Below, in pieces: positions 27,901 through 35,885 of a stretch of 64,000 nucleotides of DNA. Each line of letters starts with the position of its first letter. The first letter of the stretch is position 1. The stretch comes from Aequoribacter fuscus (lineage in GTDB: Bacteria > Pseudomonadota > Gammaproteobacteria > Pseudomonadales > Halieaceae), in the NCBI RefSeq assembly GCF_009910365.1, contig NZ_CP036423.1, forward strand, positions 2,108,001 to 2,172,000, read 5' to 3'. A program made the position numbers and the translations under genes. The notes beneath the pieces are model-generated. The model ran no database searches and was not told the origin of the DNA. It saw only the letters and a list, made by a program, of their open reading frames with translations.

Positions 27901-28095
27901 ATGCCGATCATGGCAGAGCGCGCCACCAGCGCTCAGTTTCTAAAGCCCGCAGTATTATCGCTGGCCTTTGGCGTGTTATTCGCTTTGTTTGTCACTCTGT
28001 TACTGGTACCCGCGCTCTACATGATCGGTGACGATTGGCGCAATAGGGCTAAGAAGGTCAAGCAACTCGCGGTTGAAACATACACTGACAACTAA
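24988..28095 (+). CDS. RND efflux pump, inner-membrane subunit
   Basis: A proton-driven tripartite efflux pump of 1035 residues (AcrB/HAE type). Seen: N-terminal transmembrane helix (NPVAANLLMAGILIAGWLGF), the large periplasmic porter domain, the transmembrane block with FLLVLGIVVDDAIVVGE (the two adjacent aspartates of the proton relay), a second periplasmic domain and the final helices (GAAAGVVVNDNLVLVDYI). Duplicate halves as expected for the family. It is translationally coupled to the adaptor. The subgroup resembles multidrug or lipid-related exporters with short signature MEREVFPAVKVNQATVEVSW. Confidence 0.93.
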   Translation: MKALIAWWTRNPVAANLLMAGILIAGWLGFNNMEREVFPAVKVNQATVEVSWRGASAQDVEEQVIARIEEALEDLDSVYRVYATAYEGYANVRVATYPYVEIETFVNDVKNAVDSVTSFPRDIENPRVKRLEFREEMIRVALYGDHSERELTRLAEELRQELAALPYTSLVELFGARNEEVTIEISESALREYGLTFSEVANAIRSSSLNTSSGSVRTDVGTFSIKTRNLADTADDFGNVIIRQTPDFGTVLLKDVATIIDGFEENELLATVNGQPTVLLQVKATEEMQVVKASDAVTEWVDTRRKTLPEGLDLMIWFDTADIYKSRMETIGSSAYMGLILVFVILIATLRPRVALWVTGGIAVAFMGTFAFLPSADVSFNVISTFAFLLVLGIVVDDAIVVGESIHAHSEASGGGDNAAINGTYAVSKPVIFAVLTTILAFAPWFFVSGETAQITRQLSIVITLALTFSLIEVFLILPSHLRNLKPRDTTKWFAKYQTKIEHAIVSFANVQYRAVINAAIRHRYITLSFFVGLFIVSIGVFSSGWVKFNFMPQVENEQIYVSVDLPAGTPWERSLEVLEQLQDAERRLVKEVETQGAANGEEVQLIEGWYTRSRWDNVLAIIRLAPPETRALSAREAAERFQELVGDVPDAEAISVNYTLNDGNPRVTYMLRGNDLETLRSASLDIQSQLRTYQDAFFIRDSQRGEREEIRLNLKPTATAMGLTLAEVSRQVRQAYYGEEIQRLPREVGDVRVMVKYPKALRENLGSLDEFRIRTPMGNSVPLASVAEFEVGAGVQRIERRDGQRVIYVSADVTADAMSTIGKDMRENFIPALEPKYPTVKFGQGGSQEEEAEFLGEIQALYIVAMFMMYALIAVAFRSYWLPMLIMTAIPFGFMGAIYGHLLFGIPLALFSYFGIGAAAGVVVNDNLVLVDYIGRLREQGKSAVDAVIESGVNRFRPILLTTVTTFVGLMPIMAERATSAQFLKPAVLSLAFGVLFALFVTLLLVPALYMIGDDWRNRAKKVKQLAVETYTDN

Positions 28096-28243
28096 ACCAA
28101 GATCGTGTAAGCGCATAGAAGTACGCGCCTTACAGTTAGTCACACCTCAACTCGATGCCCGGCCCCCGGGCACCGGCCCTTTACGCAGATAGAGTTTGGC
28201 CAACCCACCTCCTAGACAGCGTGTGCGGAGGTGCGCGTTGACA

Positions 28244-29563
28244 TCACCTTTGGTTCTCGAGGATATCTCGTATCCGTTCATCGATCGCCACGCCCTCTGT
28301 AGGCGGCATGAATACTTGGGTCATGATAACGCCAACTTGTTGTTGCTCAGGATCAATCCAATAACGGGTTCCTTCGTACCCACCTCCTGTCCACAGCCCT
28401 GCTCGACTGAATGAGCCATCCGCGCGAAGTCCACTTGAGATCCAGAGGGTATAACCCATCGCGCCCCACTCATTTTTATTAATCTGAGCGCTGGTCATTG
28501 CTGTCACGGAATCTGGATCTAGCAGCGGCCGCAGATTGTTCAGCTCCGGGAAAAACACGACGCGAAGAAATTTTGCGAATCCCGGTGCCGTGGCGACAAG
28601 ACCCTCCCCTCCCAGAAAGAGCGTCGTGTCTGGGCCGTAGGGTGGCTGCTCGCCACCAAAGATGTCAAGTTCTCGGTCTCTAGCCAGCCTTAAGGTGCCA
28701 TCTCGCCCCGAGGTTCTGGGCGGTAGCTCGACGTTCTTGGGTAACCGAAAGGAAAGCCCCTCTATGTTGTAAGGGTTTGTGATTCTCTGTTCCAAGAGGG
28801 TTTGAAGGGTCTTACCACTCGCGCGTTCGAGCAGAAAACCTAAAACGCTTGTGTTTAGCCCATAATAATAATCGTCACCGGGCTGCTGGATCAGAGGTAA
28901 TGTCGAAATTCTAGCCAACCAATCATCAGTGCTCTTTGCCAAGGGAAGGTGCAACTGAGCTTGCGCCTCGTCGAGGCATGGTATACCGGTTGTTGCGTAA
29001 TAAAAGCCCGCTGTGTGTAACATAAGGTCACGAATGGTCATCGGTCGCAACAGAGGTAACAGCTCAAAGTCGCAGGCATCAGTTGCTATGTTATTTGTCT
29101 CACTACCAAGCACGTAGCCTGAGGCCGATGCTTCAGTCATTGTCCCCCCTGAGCGAGGAACTGCAACTCGCAGGTCAGCTAATTCTGGCAGATAAGATAT
29201 AACCTCATCCTCAAGGCTAATTACGCCGTCTTCAATAAGATCCAAGGTTAGAACAGTTGTGACTAATTTTGTCATCGACCAAATTCGCATCCAGTCATCG
29301 ACTTTGGGCGTCTCTGTTGGCGCAAAAAACGCCTCGCTAGCAACTGATTCAGAGACAAGCACTTCGCCTGAAGCCGTCTCGATATAGACCAACAGGAAAG
29401 GATAGGCCTCTTTGCCGATTACCTCATCCTTGAGTACTTTATGAGTGAGTTCTCTAGCCTGTTCTTGCGATGAGCAGGCTAGAATGAGAGCAGATATCAA
29501 CGCGATACCGATTACGCCCCGCAGATGACTACGACATGTTGAGGTGATGATAGCGATGTTCAT
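28244..29563 (-). CDS. Serine hydrolase of the beta-lactamase/esterase-VIII fold, lipoprotein
   Basis: A lipid-anchored hydrolase of 439 residues. The lipobox LILAC gives Cys30. The nucleophile motif SxxK is present as SMTK, the second motif as YYGLN (the usual YxN/YSL position), and the third as WTGGGYEGTRYWIDP, typical of class C beta-lactamase-like esterases (family VIII) rather than true beta-lactamases. ATG at 29563 has AGGAA 8 bases upstream. The substrate is unknown; family members cut esters, D-amino-acid peptides or beta-lactams. It is a single gene, convergent with the RND pump and separate from GH43 by about 170 bp. Confidence 0.85.
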   Translation of the reverse strand: MNIAIITSTCRSHLRGVIGIALISALILACSSQEQARELTHKVLKDEVIGKEAYPFLLVYIETASGEVLVSESVASEAFFAPTETPKVDDWMRIWSMTKLVTTVLTLDLIEDGVISLEDEVISYLPELADLRVAVPRSGGTMTEASASGYVLGSETNNIATDACDFELLPLLRPMTIRDLMLHTAGFYYATTGIPCLDEAQAQLHLPLAKSTDDWLARISTLPLIQQPGDDYYYGLNTSVLGFLLERASGKTLQTLLEQRITNPYNIEGLSFRLPKNVELPPRTSGRDGTLRLARDRELDIFGGEQPPYGPDTTLFLGGEGLVATAPGFAKFLRVVFFPELNNLRPLLDPDSVTAMTSAQINKNEWGAMGYTLWISSGLRADGSFSRAGLWTGGGYEGTRYWIDPEQQQVGVIMTQVFMPPTEGVAIDERIRDILENQR

Positions 29564-29736
29564 GGTTTATGTTCCTGGCACGTTTTTTTTTGCAATTGTG
29601 GGCCATGCCTGCCTCCCAAATGCGATTAGAAAAGCCGAAATTTAGTTAACTCAAAGAAACCCGATAATTAACCTCGCGCTCCGGCTATGCTGTATTCAGG
29701 AACTGCACAATGGCACACTTCAAACCACCTACCTTG

Positions 29737-31476
29737 TTAAAAACGAGGTCTCGGGGCGTACTTCACCCAATCGAAGTCGGCAAAATCCCCGGGTTGATTC
29801 TGCTGACTTAGGGCAAACAAACCGAGGTAGGCTCCTGTATAGCCCTGGCTGATAAACTTATCACCTGGTACGGAGGCCACCTCGGCCCAAGTTTTCCCCT
29901 CATCCAGAGAGTAGGCGAGAGCATAGGAAGACTTACTCGAGTCAATTCGAAGCTGGATTCGCCCCTGATAGTCTGTAAGCTCAAGGGTCTCAAGACTGTT
30001 CTCGTACTCTGATCGGGCCTCTCGCACATGAACAGCAAGCCGATAACCACTGTCCGTTTGCTCTACTGTGAATCTCATATAATTATCGTCTTTCTGGAAC
30101 AGAGTTATTCCTGCTTGGGAGCCTTCATGAAGCGGCTCAAATTTCATCTCCGCAATGTACTCAAAATCGCTTTCGGTTTGCCTAATACCCATCAAACTAG
30201 CTCGACCACGATTACGAGGTAACGCCGCATCAGCATAGAGCCTCAGAAAACCCTCGCGGGCTTGTAGTGAGAACAAACCGGGTTTTGGAACCCGTCTAAA
30301 GTTCCAGTCGAGTTTTAAGTTCGCTTGGTCAAAATTGTCAACAAACGTGGAAGGCTTGTTCTGGCGTGTCCCGGGAAAGGGACTAGGGTTTTCTCTTTCT
30401 ACGCGACCACTCGAAGGGGCAAAAACTGGCCATGTCAGCTTTTCAGCTTTCCATTCGTAAGGTTCCTCCTCCCAAATTACGGGAATCAAGTGCGACTCTC
30501 TACCCATGTTTGAGCGTCGAGCAATATCGCTGCGAATACCTAGGGCAACAGCGAACCAACGGCCATCGTCCAACTCCACCAAATCGGCATGTCCGGTGCT
30601 GTTAACCCAGTTGTCATAGCTTAGATGACGTGACGTTAAAATTGGATTGCGGCTATTGCCAATATAGGGGCCAGTAAGAGAATCGCTGGACGCGACGGTT
30701 ACTGCGTGATCAAAGCTGGTACCGCCCTCGGCGATCAATAGATAGTAACGACCGTCTTTTTTGTAGATGTGCGGACCCTCTGCCCAAATCGCACCTTTGA
30801 GAGCACCGCGCCATAAAAAATAGCGTTCTCCGATCAGCTTCCATTCCGTTGGATCAAGCTGTTGCAACCAAATCTCACCCTCGCCTTGAAAGGCAGGGTT
30901 CTCTGGAGCGTGATTTCCGACATACCAAACCGTTCCGTCGCTCTCGAAAAACAAATCAGGATCAATACCAGGCGCACCCTCAATAACATGCGGTTGTGAC
31001 CAAGGACCCGCCGGATCATCAGCTGTGATCACAAAATTGACCATTTGAGTCGGCACACCGGGCTCAGGAGGGGAATACACATTCGTCGTGATGATGTAGT
31101 AGCGATCGTTGTGACAGCGGATTGAGGGCGCATGGATACCGCCGTCAGACTGTACGTCCACTAAATTCACTGCCGAACTGGCTTGCTCTGGGCGATGCAA
31201 TCCATAGCCGATAAGTTCCCAATTGATTAGATCTTTGCTGTGGTGAATAGGTAACCCAGGGAAATATTCAAACGACGAATTAACCACATAAAAATCGTCA
31301 CCCTTGCGGCAAATACTTGGGTCAGGATAGCCGCCGCGTAAAATCGGGTTTGTGAACCCGGCATCGCTGGCATTCACAGCGCCATTCAGCGTAGTGCTCA
31401 GAAATGCCATCAACACGTACCTTATCGCTTTTGTGCGGCGCGTTTTACGGTTTTTCATGATCGCCATTTTTAGCAT
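29737..31476 (-). CDS. GH43 glycoside hydrolase (beta-xylosidase / arabinofuranosidase), exported
   Basis: Cuts beta-xylosyl or alpha-arabinosyl links by inversion. It has 579 residues: signal peptide (to about residue 37, NAS), a five-bladed propeller with catalytic base Asp in GGYPDPSI, the pKa-tuning Asp in APGIDPDLF, and the acid Glu in WAEGPHI, then a C-terminal beta-sandwich (about 375-579). This two-domain form fits the XynB-like GH43 group. The start at 31476 has GAGG 7 bases ahead. It lies 17 bases behind the Nudix-type regulator on the same strand, so the two are one operon and the pentose-sugar ligand of the regulator likely comes from this enzyme's activity. Confidence 0.9.
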   Translation of the reverse strand: MLKMAIMKNRKTRRTKAIRYVLMAFLSTTLNGAVNASDAGFTNPILRGGYPDPSICRKGDDFYVVNSSFEYFPGLPIHHSKDLINWELIGYGLHRPEQASSAVNLVDVQSDGGIHAPSIRCHNDRYYIITTNVYSPPEPGVPTQMVNFVITADDPAGPWSQPHVIEGAPGIDPDLFFESDGTVWYVGNHAPENPAFQGEGEIWLQQLDPTEWKLIGERYFLWRGALKGAIWAEGPHIYKKDGRYYLLIAEGGTSFDHAVTVASSDSLTGPYIGNSRNPILTSRHLSYDNWVNSTGHADLVELDDGRWFAVALGIRSDIARRSNMGRESHLIPVIWEEEPYEWKAEKLTWPVFAPSSGRVERENPSPFPGTRQNKPSTFVDNFDQANLKLDWNFRRVPKPGLFSLQAREGFLRLYADAALPRNRGRASLMGIRQTESDFEYIAEMKFEPLHEGSQAGITLFQKDDNYMRFTVEQTDSGYRLAVHVREARSEYENSLETLELTDYQGRIQLRIDSSKSSYALAYSLDEGKTWAEVASVPGDKFISQGYTGAYLGLFALSQQNQPGDFADFDWVKYAPRPRF

Positions 31477-31493
31477 TGCCCTACCTCGATTGA

Positions 31494-32213
31494 TTACACC
31501 AACGACTGAACTGGAAAGCCGTGATCGACCAGTTCGTCATAGGCAGATTGATTTAAACGATAAAAAGTGGCCGCTCGATGAGCCACACCTGTTTGTTTTT
31601 CATCACACGGCAGTAAAAGACCTGACCGCAATACCTTGCGTCTGAAATTTCCCTTGTCTAGCCGCACACCAAGGACTGCCTCATAAAGATTCTGCAGATC
31701 CAGCAGCGTGAATTTTTGCGGTAACAGCTTGAGCCCAATTGGCCGGTATCGAACTTCTCGGCGCAGATGTGTTAGAGCTTCTGCCAAAATTTCATTGTGG
31801 TCGTACACCAACTCACTGACCTCGCCGATCGTGTGCCAATTGACGTCTTCTTCTTGGGTCACTAACTGATAACTGTCTGCACTGACGAGCGCATAATAGG
31901 CAACAGTAATCACACGCTCACCGGGGAAACGGTCGACTCTGCCAAAGGTTTTTAATTGTTCGAGATAGAGGTCACTAATGCCCGTGAGTTCATTTAGCAG
32001 CCTTGATGCAGCGCTGCGCAAATGTTCGTCGTAGCGAATCCAGCCGCCAGGTAAAGCCCACTTCCCCTCATGCCTTGGGTCTCGCTGACGCACTAATAAG
32101 ACCTTTAACTGCGAAGAATCTAACCCAAAGATAACGTTATCGATGGACAGCGCTTGGATCTCATTCGATGAACTGCTGGGGCGATTTAATTGTGCGGATT
32201 TTCTTGAGGACAT
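31494..32213 (-). CDS. Nudix-domain transcriptional regulator (NrtR/AraR-like)
   Basis: A sugar- or nucleotide-sensing regulator of 239 residues. The N half is a Nudix fold; the Nudix box reads GGWIRYDEHLRSAASRLLNE, in which the two catalytic-box glutamates of REUXEE are Leu, so it should bind a ligand and not hydrolyse it. The C half (about 150-239) has the winged helix typical of NrtR (KFTLLDLQNLYEAVLG). Bacteroidetes AraR is of the same build and controls pentose use. It is the promoter-proximal gene of an operon with GH43, and a perfect 21-bp palindrome sits 25 bp ahead of its start, fitting autoregulation. Regulon members elsewhere cannot be seen. Confidence 0.85.
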   Translation of the reverse strand: MSSRKSAQLNRPSSSSNEIQALSIDNVIFGLDSSQLKVLLVRQRDPRHEGKWALPGGWIRYDEHLRSAASRLLNELTGISDLYLEQLKTFGRVDRFPGERVITVAYYALVSADSYQLVTQEEDVNWHTIGEVSELVYDHNEILAEALTHLRREVRYRPIGLKLLPQKFTLLDLQNLYEAVLGVRLDKGNFRRKVLRSGLLLPCDEKQTGVAHRAATFYRLNQSAYDELVDHGFPVQSLV

Positions 32214-32237
32214 GAGTCTAAAAAAGCCACCGATCTT

Positions 32238-32258
32238 TTATAGTCAATTTAACTATAA
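32238..32258. promoter_or_regulatory. 21-bp palindrome, likely operator of the Nudix-type regulator
   Basis: TTATAGT (32238-32244) and ACTATAA (32252-32258) are perfect inverted arms around CAATTTA. The 21-bp length is that of NrtR-family operators. It lies 25 bp upstream of the regulator's ATG, where binding would block or modulate the promoter. Confidence 0.65.
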
Positions 32259-32735
32259 GATAGCCTAGCTGAGGTTGTTAGGGAAGCCTAAATGTTCTGA
32301 GAACTTATCAGGCTCCACCAACTCATCGTGAGTGCTGAAGTAATGCCGCCTTGATAACGGGGTTATCGTGCCTGCGAAATGCAAGCTCGCACAGCATCGA
32401 TCGCAACGTCGCAATCGCTGTTATGAAACATTGAGGAACTGAGGATTCGGGAATCGTGACATGCAAAAGCCGCCGATCCGCCGTTCCTCATGAATTCAGA
32501 CGCTCACGGCTACTCTGCCTCAGCCCGAACAGTTGTCGATGATCTACTGTAAGGGTCGAAAACCCCAAGCATATCGGTGATGGGATGGAATCCAGCGACG
32601 AAGTGATAATTACCACAAATACGCGTTTTTGAAATCGGCGAGCTAAGCTCGGCCGCTCTCGACGATCCGTGGCCTCCTCGACCTCTGCAGATCCTGTACT
32701 TCGTCGCACTGCTTCCGCCTTAGACGTACCAAACG
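32259..32735. other. Noncoding stretch left of the insertion sequence
   Basis: About 480 bp with no believable gene on either strand. It is the original downstream neighbour of the tRNA-Ala terminator before the IS arrived. Frames that stay open are short and lack a ribosome binding site and family features. Structural RNA is possible because of several GC-rich dyads (for example the GATCCGTGGCCTCC region), but I see nothing I can name. Confidence 0.5.
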
Positions 32736-32753
32736 ACCAAACAAAAAAGGCCA
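32736..32753 (-). terminator. Left half of tRNA-Ala terminator, split by the IS
   Basis: ACCAAACAAAAAAGGCCA is the exact reverse complement of 34190-34207 next to the tRNA. Read on the minus strand this half supplies the descending GGCC arm and the run of six T of a rho-independent terminator. The IS at 32760-34180 lies in what was the loop (CCCTTACAGGA). Confidence 0.8.
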
Positions 32754-32789
32754 CCCTTATGAAGTGACCCCATAAAGTTGGACTCATTT

Positions 32790-33632
32790 CTAAGCGGCGA
32801 CCAAGGCCTGATTTCGATATTGTATCGGACTCAGGCCTTTTAGTTTCAGCTTAATGCGTTCGTTGTTGTAATAGTCGATGTATTCCTTAATGCTTTCAAT
32901 CAGTTCGTCTGCGCTGTTGAAGACCTCACCGTGATACATTTCGCTTTTTAATATGCCGAAGAAGTTCTCTGCAACGGCATTGTCTAAACAATTGCCTTTT
33001 CTCGACATGCTCTGTTTTAAGCCGTTCTCGTCAAGGTGACGCTTATACAGCCTATTTTGGTACTGCCACCCTTGGTCAGAATGAACAATTGGTTTTTCAT
33101 GTGCCTCCAGCTTGCGTGTTGCACGTCTCAGCATATCGGTTACCAAGGGTAATGCGAGAGACTTACGCACCTCGTAGCTCACTACCTCCTGGTTGAACAA
33201 GTCAATCACCGGCGATAAATAAACCTTCTGGTTATTCACTTTGAATTCCGTCACATCAGTAACCCATTTTTGGTTGGGTCTTTGTGCGGTAAAATCACGA
33301 TTAAGTACGTTCTCTGCGATGCTTCCTACATCGCCCCTGTAAGACCTGTAACGTTTCGGCCTTACCTTCGACTTGAGACCTAAGACCGCCATCAGGCGCT
33401 GCACGCGTTTATGGTTGATGACCAGCCCCATCGCCCTCAGTGCGCAGGTTATCCTTCGATAGCCATACCGCCCTTTGTGCTTATGGTAGATGCTAGTTAT
33501 TTGTGATTTTAATTCACTGTCGCTACACGGCTTTTTTAGTGCATTACGATGATAGTAATACACGCTTTTAGCTAACCGCGTCGCCTTCAGCAAATTCTGT
33601 AAGCCATATTGCGCCTTGAGCTCATCGACCAC
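32790..33632 (-). CDS. IS3-family transposase OrfB (DDE integrase)
   Basis: 280 residues with the retroviral-integrase core: the aspartates in KWVTDVTEF and HSDQGWQYQ and the glutamate in NCLDNAVAENFFGILKSE form the DDE triad. It starts with a GTG that shares one base with the OrfA stop and lies in the -1 frame, so it may be expressed by frameshift as an OrfAB fusion or by restart. An A-rich stretch just before the OrfA stop would suit slippage, but the exact heptamer register is not ideal. HTH_21-like helix at the N terminus. Confidence 0.93.
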   Translation of the reverse strand: MVDELKAQYGLQNLLKATRLAKSVYYYHRNALKKPCSDSELKSQITSIYHKHKGRYGYRRITCALRAMGLVINHKRVQRLMAVLGLKSKVRPKRYRSYRGDVGSIAENVLNRDFTAQRPNQKWVTDVTEFKVNNQKVYLSPVIDLFNQEVVSYEVRKSLALPLVTDMLRRATRKLEAHEKPIVHSDQGWQYQNRLYKRHLDENGLKQSMSRKGNCLDNAVAENFFGILKSEMYHGEVFNSADELIESIKEYIDYYNNERIKLKLKGLSPIQYRNQALVAA

Positions 33633-34132
33633 TAGGGTCTTTTCTTTGCTTTTTTCTTTCTGGCCTGAGCCAAGGCTTCTAACTTTTTTAAGACTGCATT
33701 CTCCGCCCGCAAATAATCCAATTCCTCTCTGAGTTCTTTTTCAGTCATTTCTGCTGAGGGTTTAAGCGTTGTAGAGTGCTCAGTCATGTTAGGCCTGCTA
33801 TTTTTCCGGGGAGTGAGGCGAGATAGTCCTTCCTGAGCATAAAGCTTGTGCCATTGAAATAATATGCCCTGACTCGACAAATCAAAGTGGGCACTGGTAT
33901 AGCTTAGAGACCAGCCATTCACCGTCATCGTTGTCAGTACGTGGGCTTTAAATTTAAGTGAATACGGTTGATGTGGGTGCTTAAAACTATCAGCACCATT
34001 TATGCTGTATACCTGCGACCAGTATCGAACGAGGCTGGATGCTACCCCATAGCGCTTGCCCACCTCCCTGGAAGGGATAGATTGAGCAAGTTTGGCGAGC
34101 TTTAACTTAAAAGCTCTATTGTGTTTGGACAT
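33632..34132 (-). CDS. IS3-family transposase OrfA (helix-turn-helix)
   Basis: 166 residues from the ATG at 34132. Two helix-turn-helix units (about 5-55 and 60-110) and a C-terminal leucine-zipper-like coil with ELREELDYLRAENAVLKKLEAL, ending in a Lys-rich tail, as in IS150 InsJ-type proteins. It recognises the element's ends. An upstream in-frame start would run into the terminal repeat and is rejected. Confidence 0.9.
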   Translation of the reverse strand: MSKHNRAFKLKLAKLAQSIPSREVGKRYGVASSLVRYWSQVYSINGADSFKHPHQPYSLKFKAHVLTTMTVNGWSLSYTSAHFDLSSQGILFQWHKLYAQEGLSRLTPRKNSRPNMTEHSTTLKPSAEMTEKELREELDYLRAENAVLKKLEALAQARKKKAKKRP

Positions 34133-34189
34133 AAAAAGACCCCCAGTAATTGGAATGTCCAACTATTGGGGGTCACTTCACTTACAGGA

Positions 34190-34207
34190 TGGCCTTTTTT
34201 GTTTGGT
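34190..34207 (-). terminator. Right half of tRNA-Ala terminator, split by the IS
   Basis: Partner of 32736-32753: 18 perfectly complementary bases. It begins inside the 3' CCA of tRNA-Ala and reads on the minus strand ACCAAACAAAAAAGGCCA. With the IS between the halves, RNA from the tRNA cannot form the hairpin until RNA polymerase has crossed 1.4 kb. Confidence 0.8.
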
Positions 34208-34279
34208 GGAGCTAAGCGGGATCGAACCGCTGACCTCAACACTGCCAGTGTTGCGCTCTCCCAGCTGAGCTATAGCCCC
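34204..34279 (-). tRNA. tRNA-Ala (anticodon GGC)
   Basis: 76 nt with the cloverleaf GGGGCTA acceptor, D arm AGCTCAGCTGGGAGAGC, anticodon arm CAACA-CTGGCAG-TGTTG giving GGC, T arm with GGTTCGATCC, and an encoded CCA. It lies just downstream of gltX on the same strand; a gltX/tRNA-Ala(GGC) neighbourhood is common in gammaproteobacteria. Its terminator is interrupted by the IS. Confidence 0.97.
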
Positions 34280-34336
34280 GAATCTTCGAGAAGGCGCGCA
34301 TTTTAGAGGGCTTACACCCCTCTAGTCAAGGGCGTT

Positions 34337-35824
34337 TCATGCAATTGCCGCATATTCCTTTTCTAACCGTTTAGCAGCTTTTTTAGAGACACCGCCTAGC
34401 AACTCGATCGCATTACGAAGTCGCGCACGTGTCATGTCGGGCCCCAACAAATGCATCGAATCAACCACCGAGAACGAACTGCTCGATCCCGCAATAGCGA
34501 TGAACAAGGGTGCCAAAAAGTCTTTGATTTTAACTTCGCTGGCATCCGCTAACGCTTTCACCCCATTCCAAATCGCATCTCGTTCCCAGGTGCGCAGACC
34601 TTCCAACCGCCACAATGCAAACTGCAGATACTTCACTTGGGTTTCGGTATCCGTTTTAGTATCTGCAAAGGCGTCTGCAGTTAAAGGCAAATCACCCGAG
34701 GCCAAAAAGGCAACCGTAGGAATAAAGTCGCTCAAGGTTTCCAAACGTTTGTGCACGTGGGGTAGCACACGAGCTAAGTTATCACCATTTAAGGCCCACT
34801 CAACCAAACGCTGAGCCAAGGCTTCCTGACTTAGGTCTTCACGAATCCACAGACCGTTCAACCAACGCAACTTCGCCAAGTCAAAGATTGGACCACCCAA
34901 AGACACACGTTGAATATCAAAGGCGTCCTGCATTTCGGTGAGCGAAAACTTTTCGCGTTCGTCGGGCATAGACCAGCCCATACGACCCAGGTAATTGAGC
35001 AAAACCTCGGGCAAATACCCCATGCGCTCGTAGTACAAAATACTGGTTGGGTTTTTGCGTTTGCTCAACTTCGACTTATCGGGGTTACGCAGTAGGGGTA
35101 AATGGCACAGGACCGGCATTTCCCAGCCAAAATACTGGTACAACAACTGATGCTTGGGTGCTGAATTCAACCACTCCTCGCCACGCAAAACATGGGTAAT
35201 GCCCATCAAATGGTCATCGACAACATTCGCTAGGTGGTACGTAGGTAACCCGTCAGACTTCATCAAGATTTGAGCGTCCACCATGCTCCAATCCAATGAG
35301 ACGGTGCCACGCAGTAGATCATGCACTTCGCAACTGCCCTCTTCCTCAGGGACCACCATACGAATCACCGAGGGCATCCCCGCAGCTTCACGACGCGCGA
35401 CTTCGGCCTCGTCTAACGTTAAATCAGACGGTTTGAGTGCCGTGCTTAAGCCAGATTCACGGCGTTGCTGACGCAGCTCTTCAAGCTCTTCGGGCGTGCG
35501 ATAGCATCGAAAGGCTTTTCCGCTTTGAAGCAATTGTTCCGCGTATTGCACATACAGCTCCGACCGTTCACTTTGACGGTACGGTCCGCAATCACCCCCA
35601 ACATCTGGACCTTCATCCCAATCCAAACCCAGCCAGCGCAAGCTGTCTAGAATGGCTTGTTCTGATTCGCGGGTGCTGCGCACTTGGTCGGTATCTTCAA
35701 TGCGCAAAATAAACTGCCCGCCATGTTGGCGGGCAAAACACAAATTAAAGAGTGCGATATAAGCTGTGCCTACGTGAGGATCCCCAGTAGGCGATGGAGC
35801 AATGCGAGTGCGCACAGTAGTCAT
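34337..35824 (-). CDS. gltX: Glutamyl-tRNA synthetase
   Basis: Charges tRNA-Glu with glutamate in the cytosol. It has 495 residues, the usual length. Class I motifs: [11 protein letters not shown] at 10-20 as the HIGH-type motif and KLSKRK near residue 250 as KMSKS. The C-terminal anticodon-binding region has the LLGxDxxRARxRxAIELLGG form. The gene is 61 bp behind the amidohydrolase gene and 57 bp ahead of tRNA-Ala. It may have its own promoter in the short gap; none stands out. Confidence 0.97.
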   Translation of the reverse strand: MTTVRTRIAPSPTGDPHVGTAYIALFNLCFARQHGGQFILRIEDTDQVRSTRESEQAILDSLRWLGLDWDEGPDVGGDCGPYRQSERSELYVQYAEQLLQSGKAFRCYRTPEELEELRQQRRESGLSTALKPSDLTLDEAEVARREAAGMPSVIRMVVPEEEGSCEVHDLLRGTVSLDWSMVDAQILMKSDGLPTYHLANVVDDHLMGITHVLRGEEWLNSAPKHQLLYQYFGWEMPVLCHLPLLRNPDKSKLSKRKNPTSILYYERMGYLPEVLLNYLGRMGWSMPDEREKFSLTEMQDAFDIQRVSLGGPIFDLAKLRWLNGLWIREDLSQEALAQRLVEWALNGDNLARVLPHVHKRLETLSDFIPTVAFLASGDLPLTADAFADTKTDTETQVKYLQFALWRLEGLRTWERDAIWNGVKALADASEVKIKDFLAPLFIAIAGSSSSFSVVDSMHLLGPDMTRARLRNAIELLGGVSKKAAKRLEKEYAAIA

Positions 35825-35885
35825 AGTACGGCCTTAAAAAATCAAAGGCCGCATTATACTGACCTATGCTCCCATGCGCACGGGC

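Larger units (their letters stand above)
32760..34180 (-). mobile_element. IS3-family insertion sequence (IS150-like), complete
   Basis: 1421 bp bounded by terminal inverted repeats of about 24 bp that start TGAAGTGACCCC on both ends (32760-32783 and 34157-34180) and begin with TG and end with CA, as IS3 members do. A direct 4-bp repeat CTTA flanks it (32756-32759 and 34181-34184). Both transposase frames appear intact. The element interrupts the tRNA-Ala terminator loop, so it is an inserted copy rather than an ancestral part of the region. Confidence 0.92.

Noticed and set aside
28100-28130. Bulged hairpin TGTAAGCGC...GCGCCTTACA after the RND pump gene
   Set aside because: Imperfect stem and no T-run; a terminator is possible but not supported.
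32488-32787. 99-codon minus-strand frame crossing the IS edge
   Set aside because: It begins inside the IS, runs over the split terminator, and would be a product of the insertion only; no family features.
33632-33680. A perfect A6G -1 frameshift site in the IS
   Set aside because: The A-rich run is there, but the zero-frame register (AAG AAA AAA GCA) is not the classic heptamer, so I only mention it as possible.
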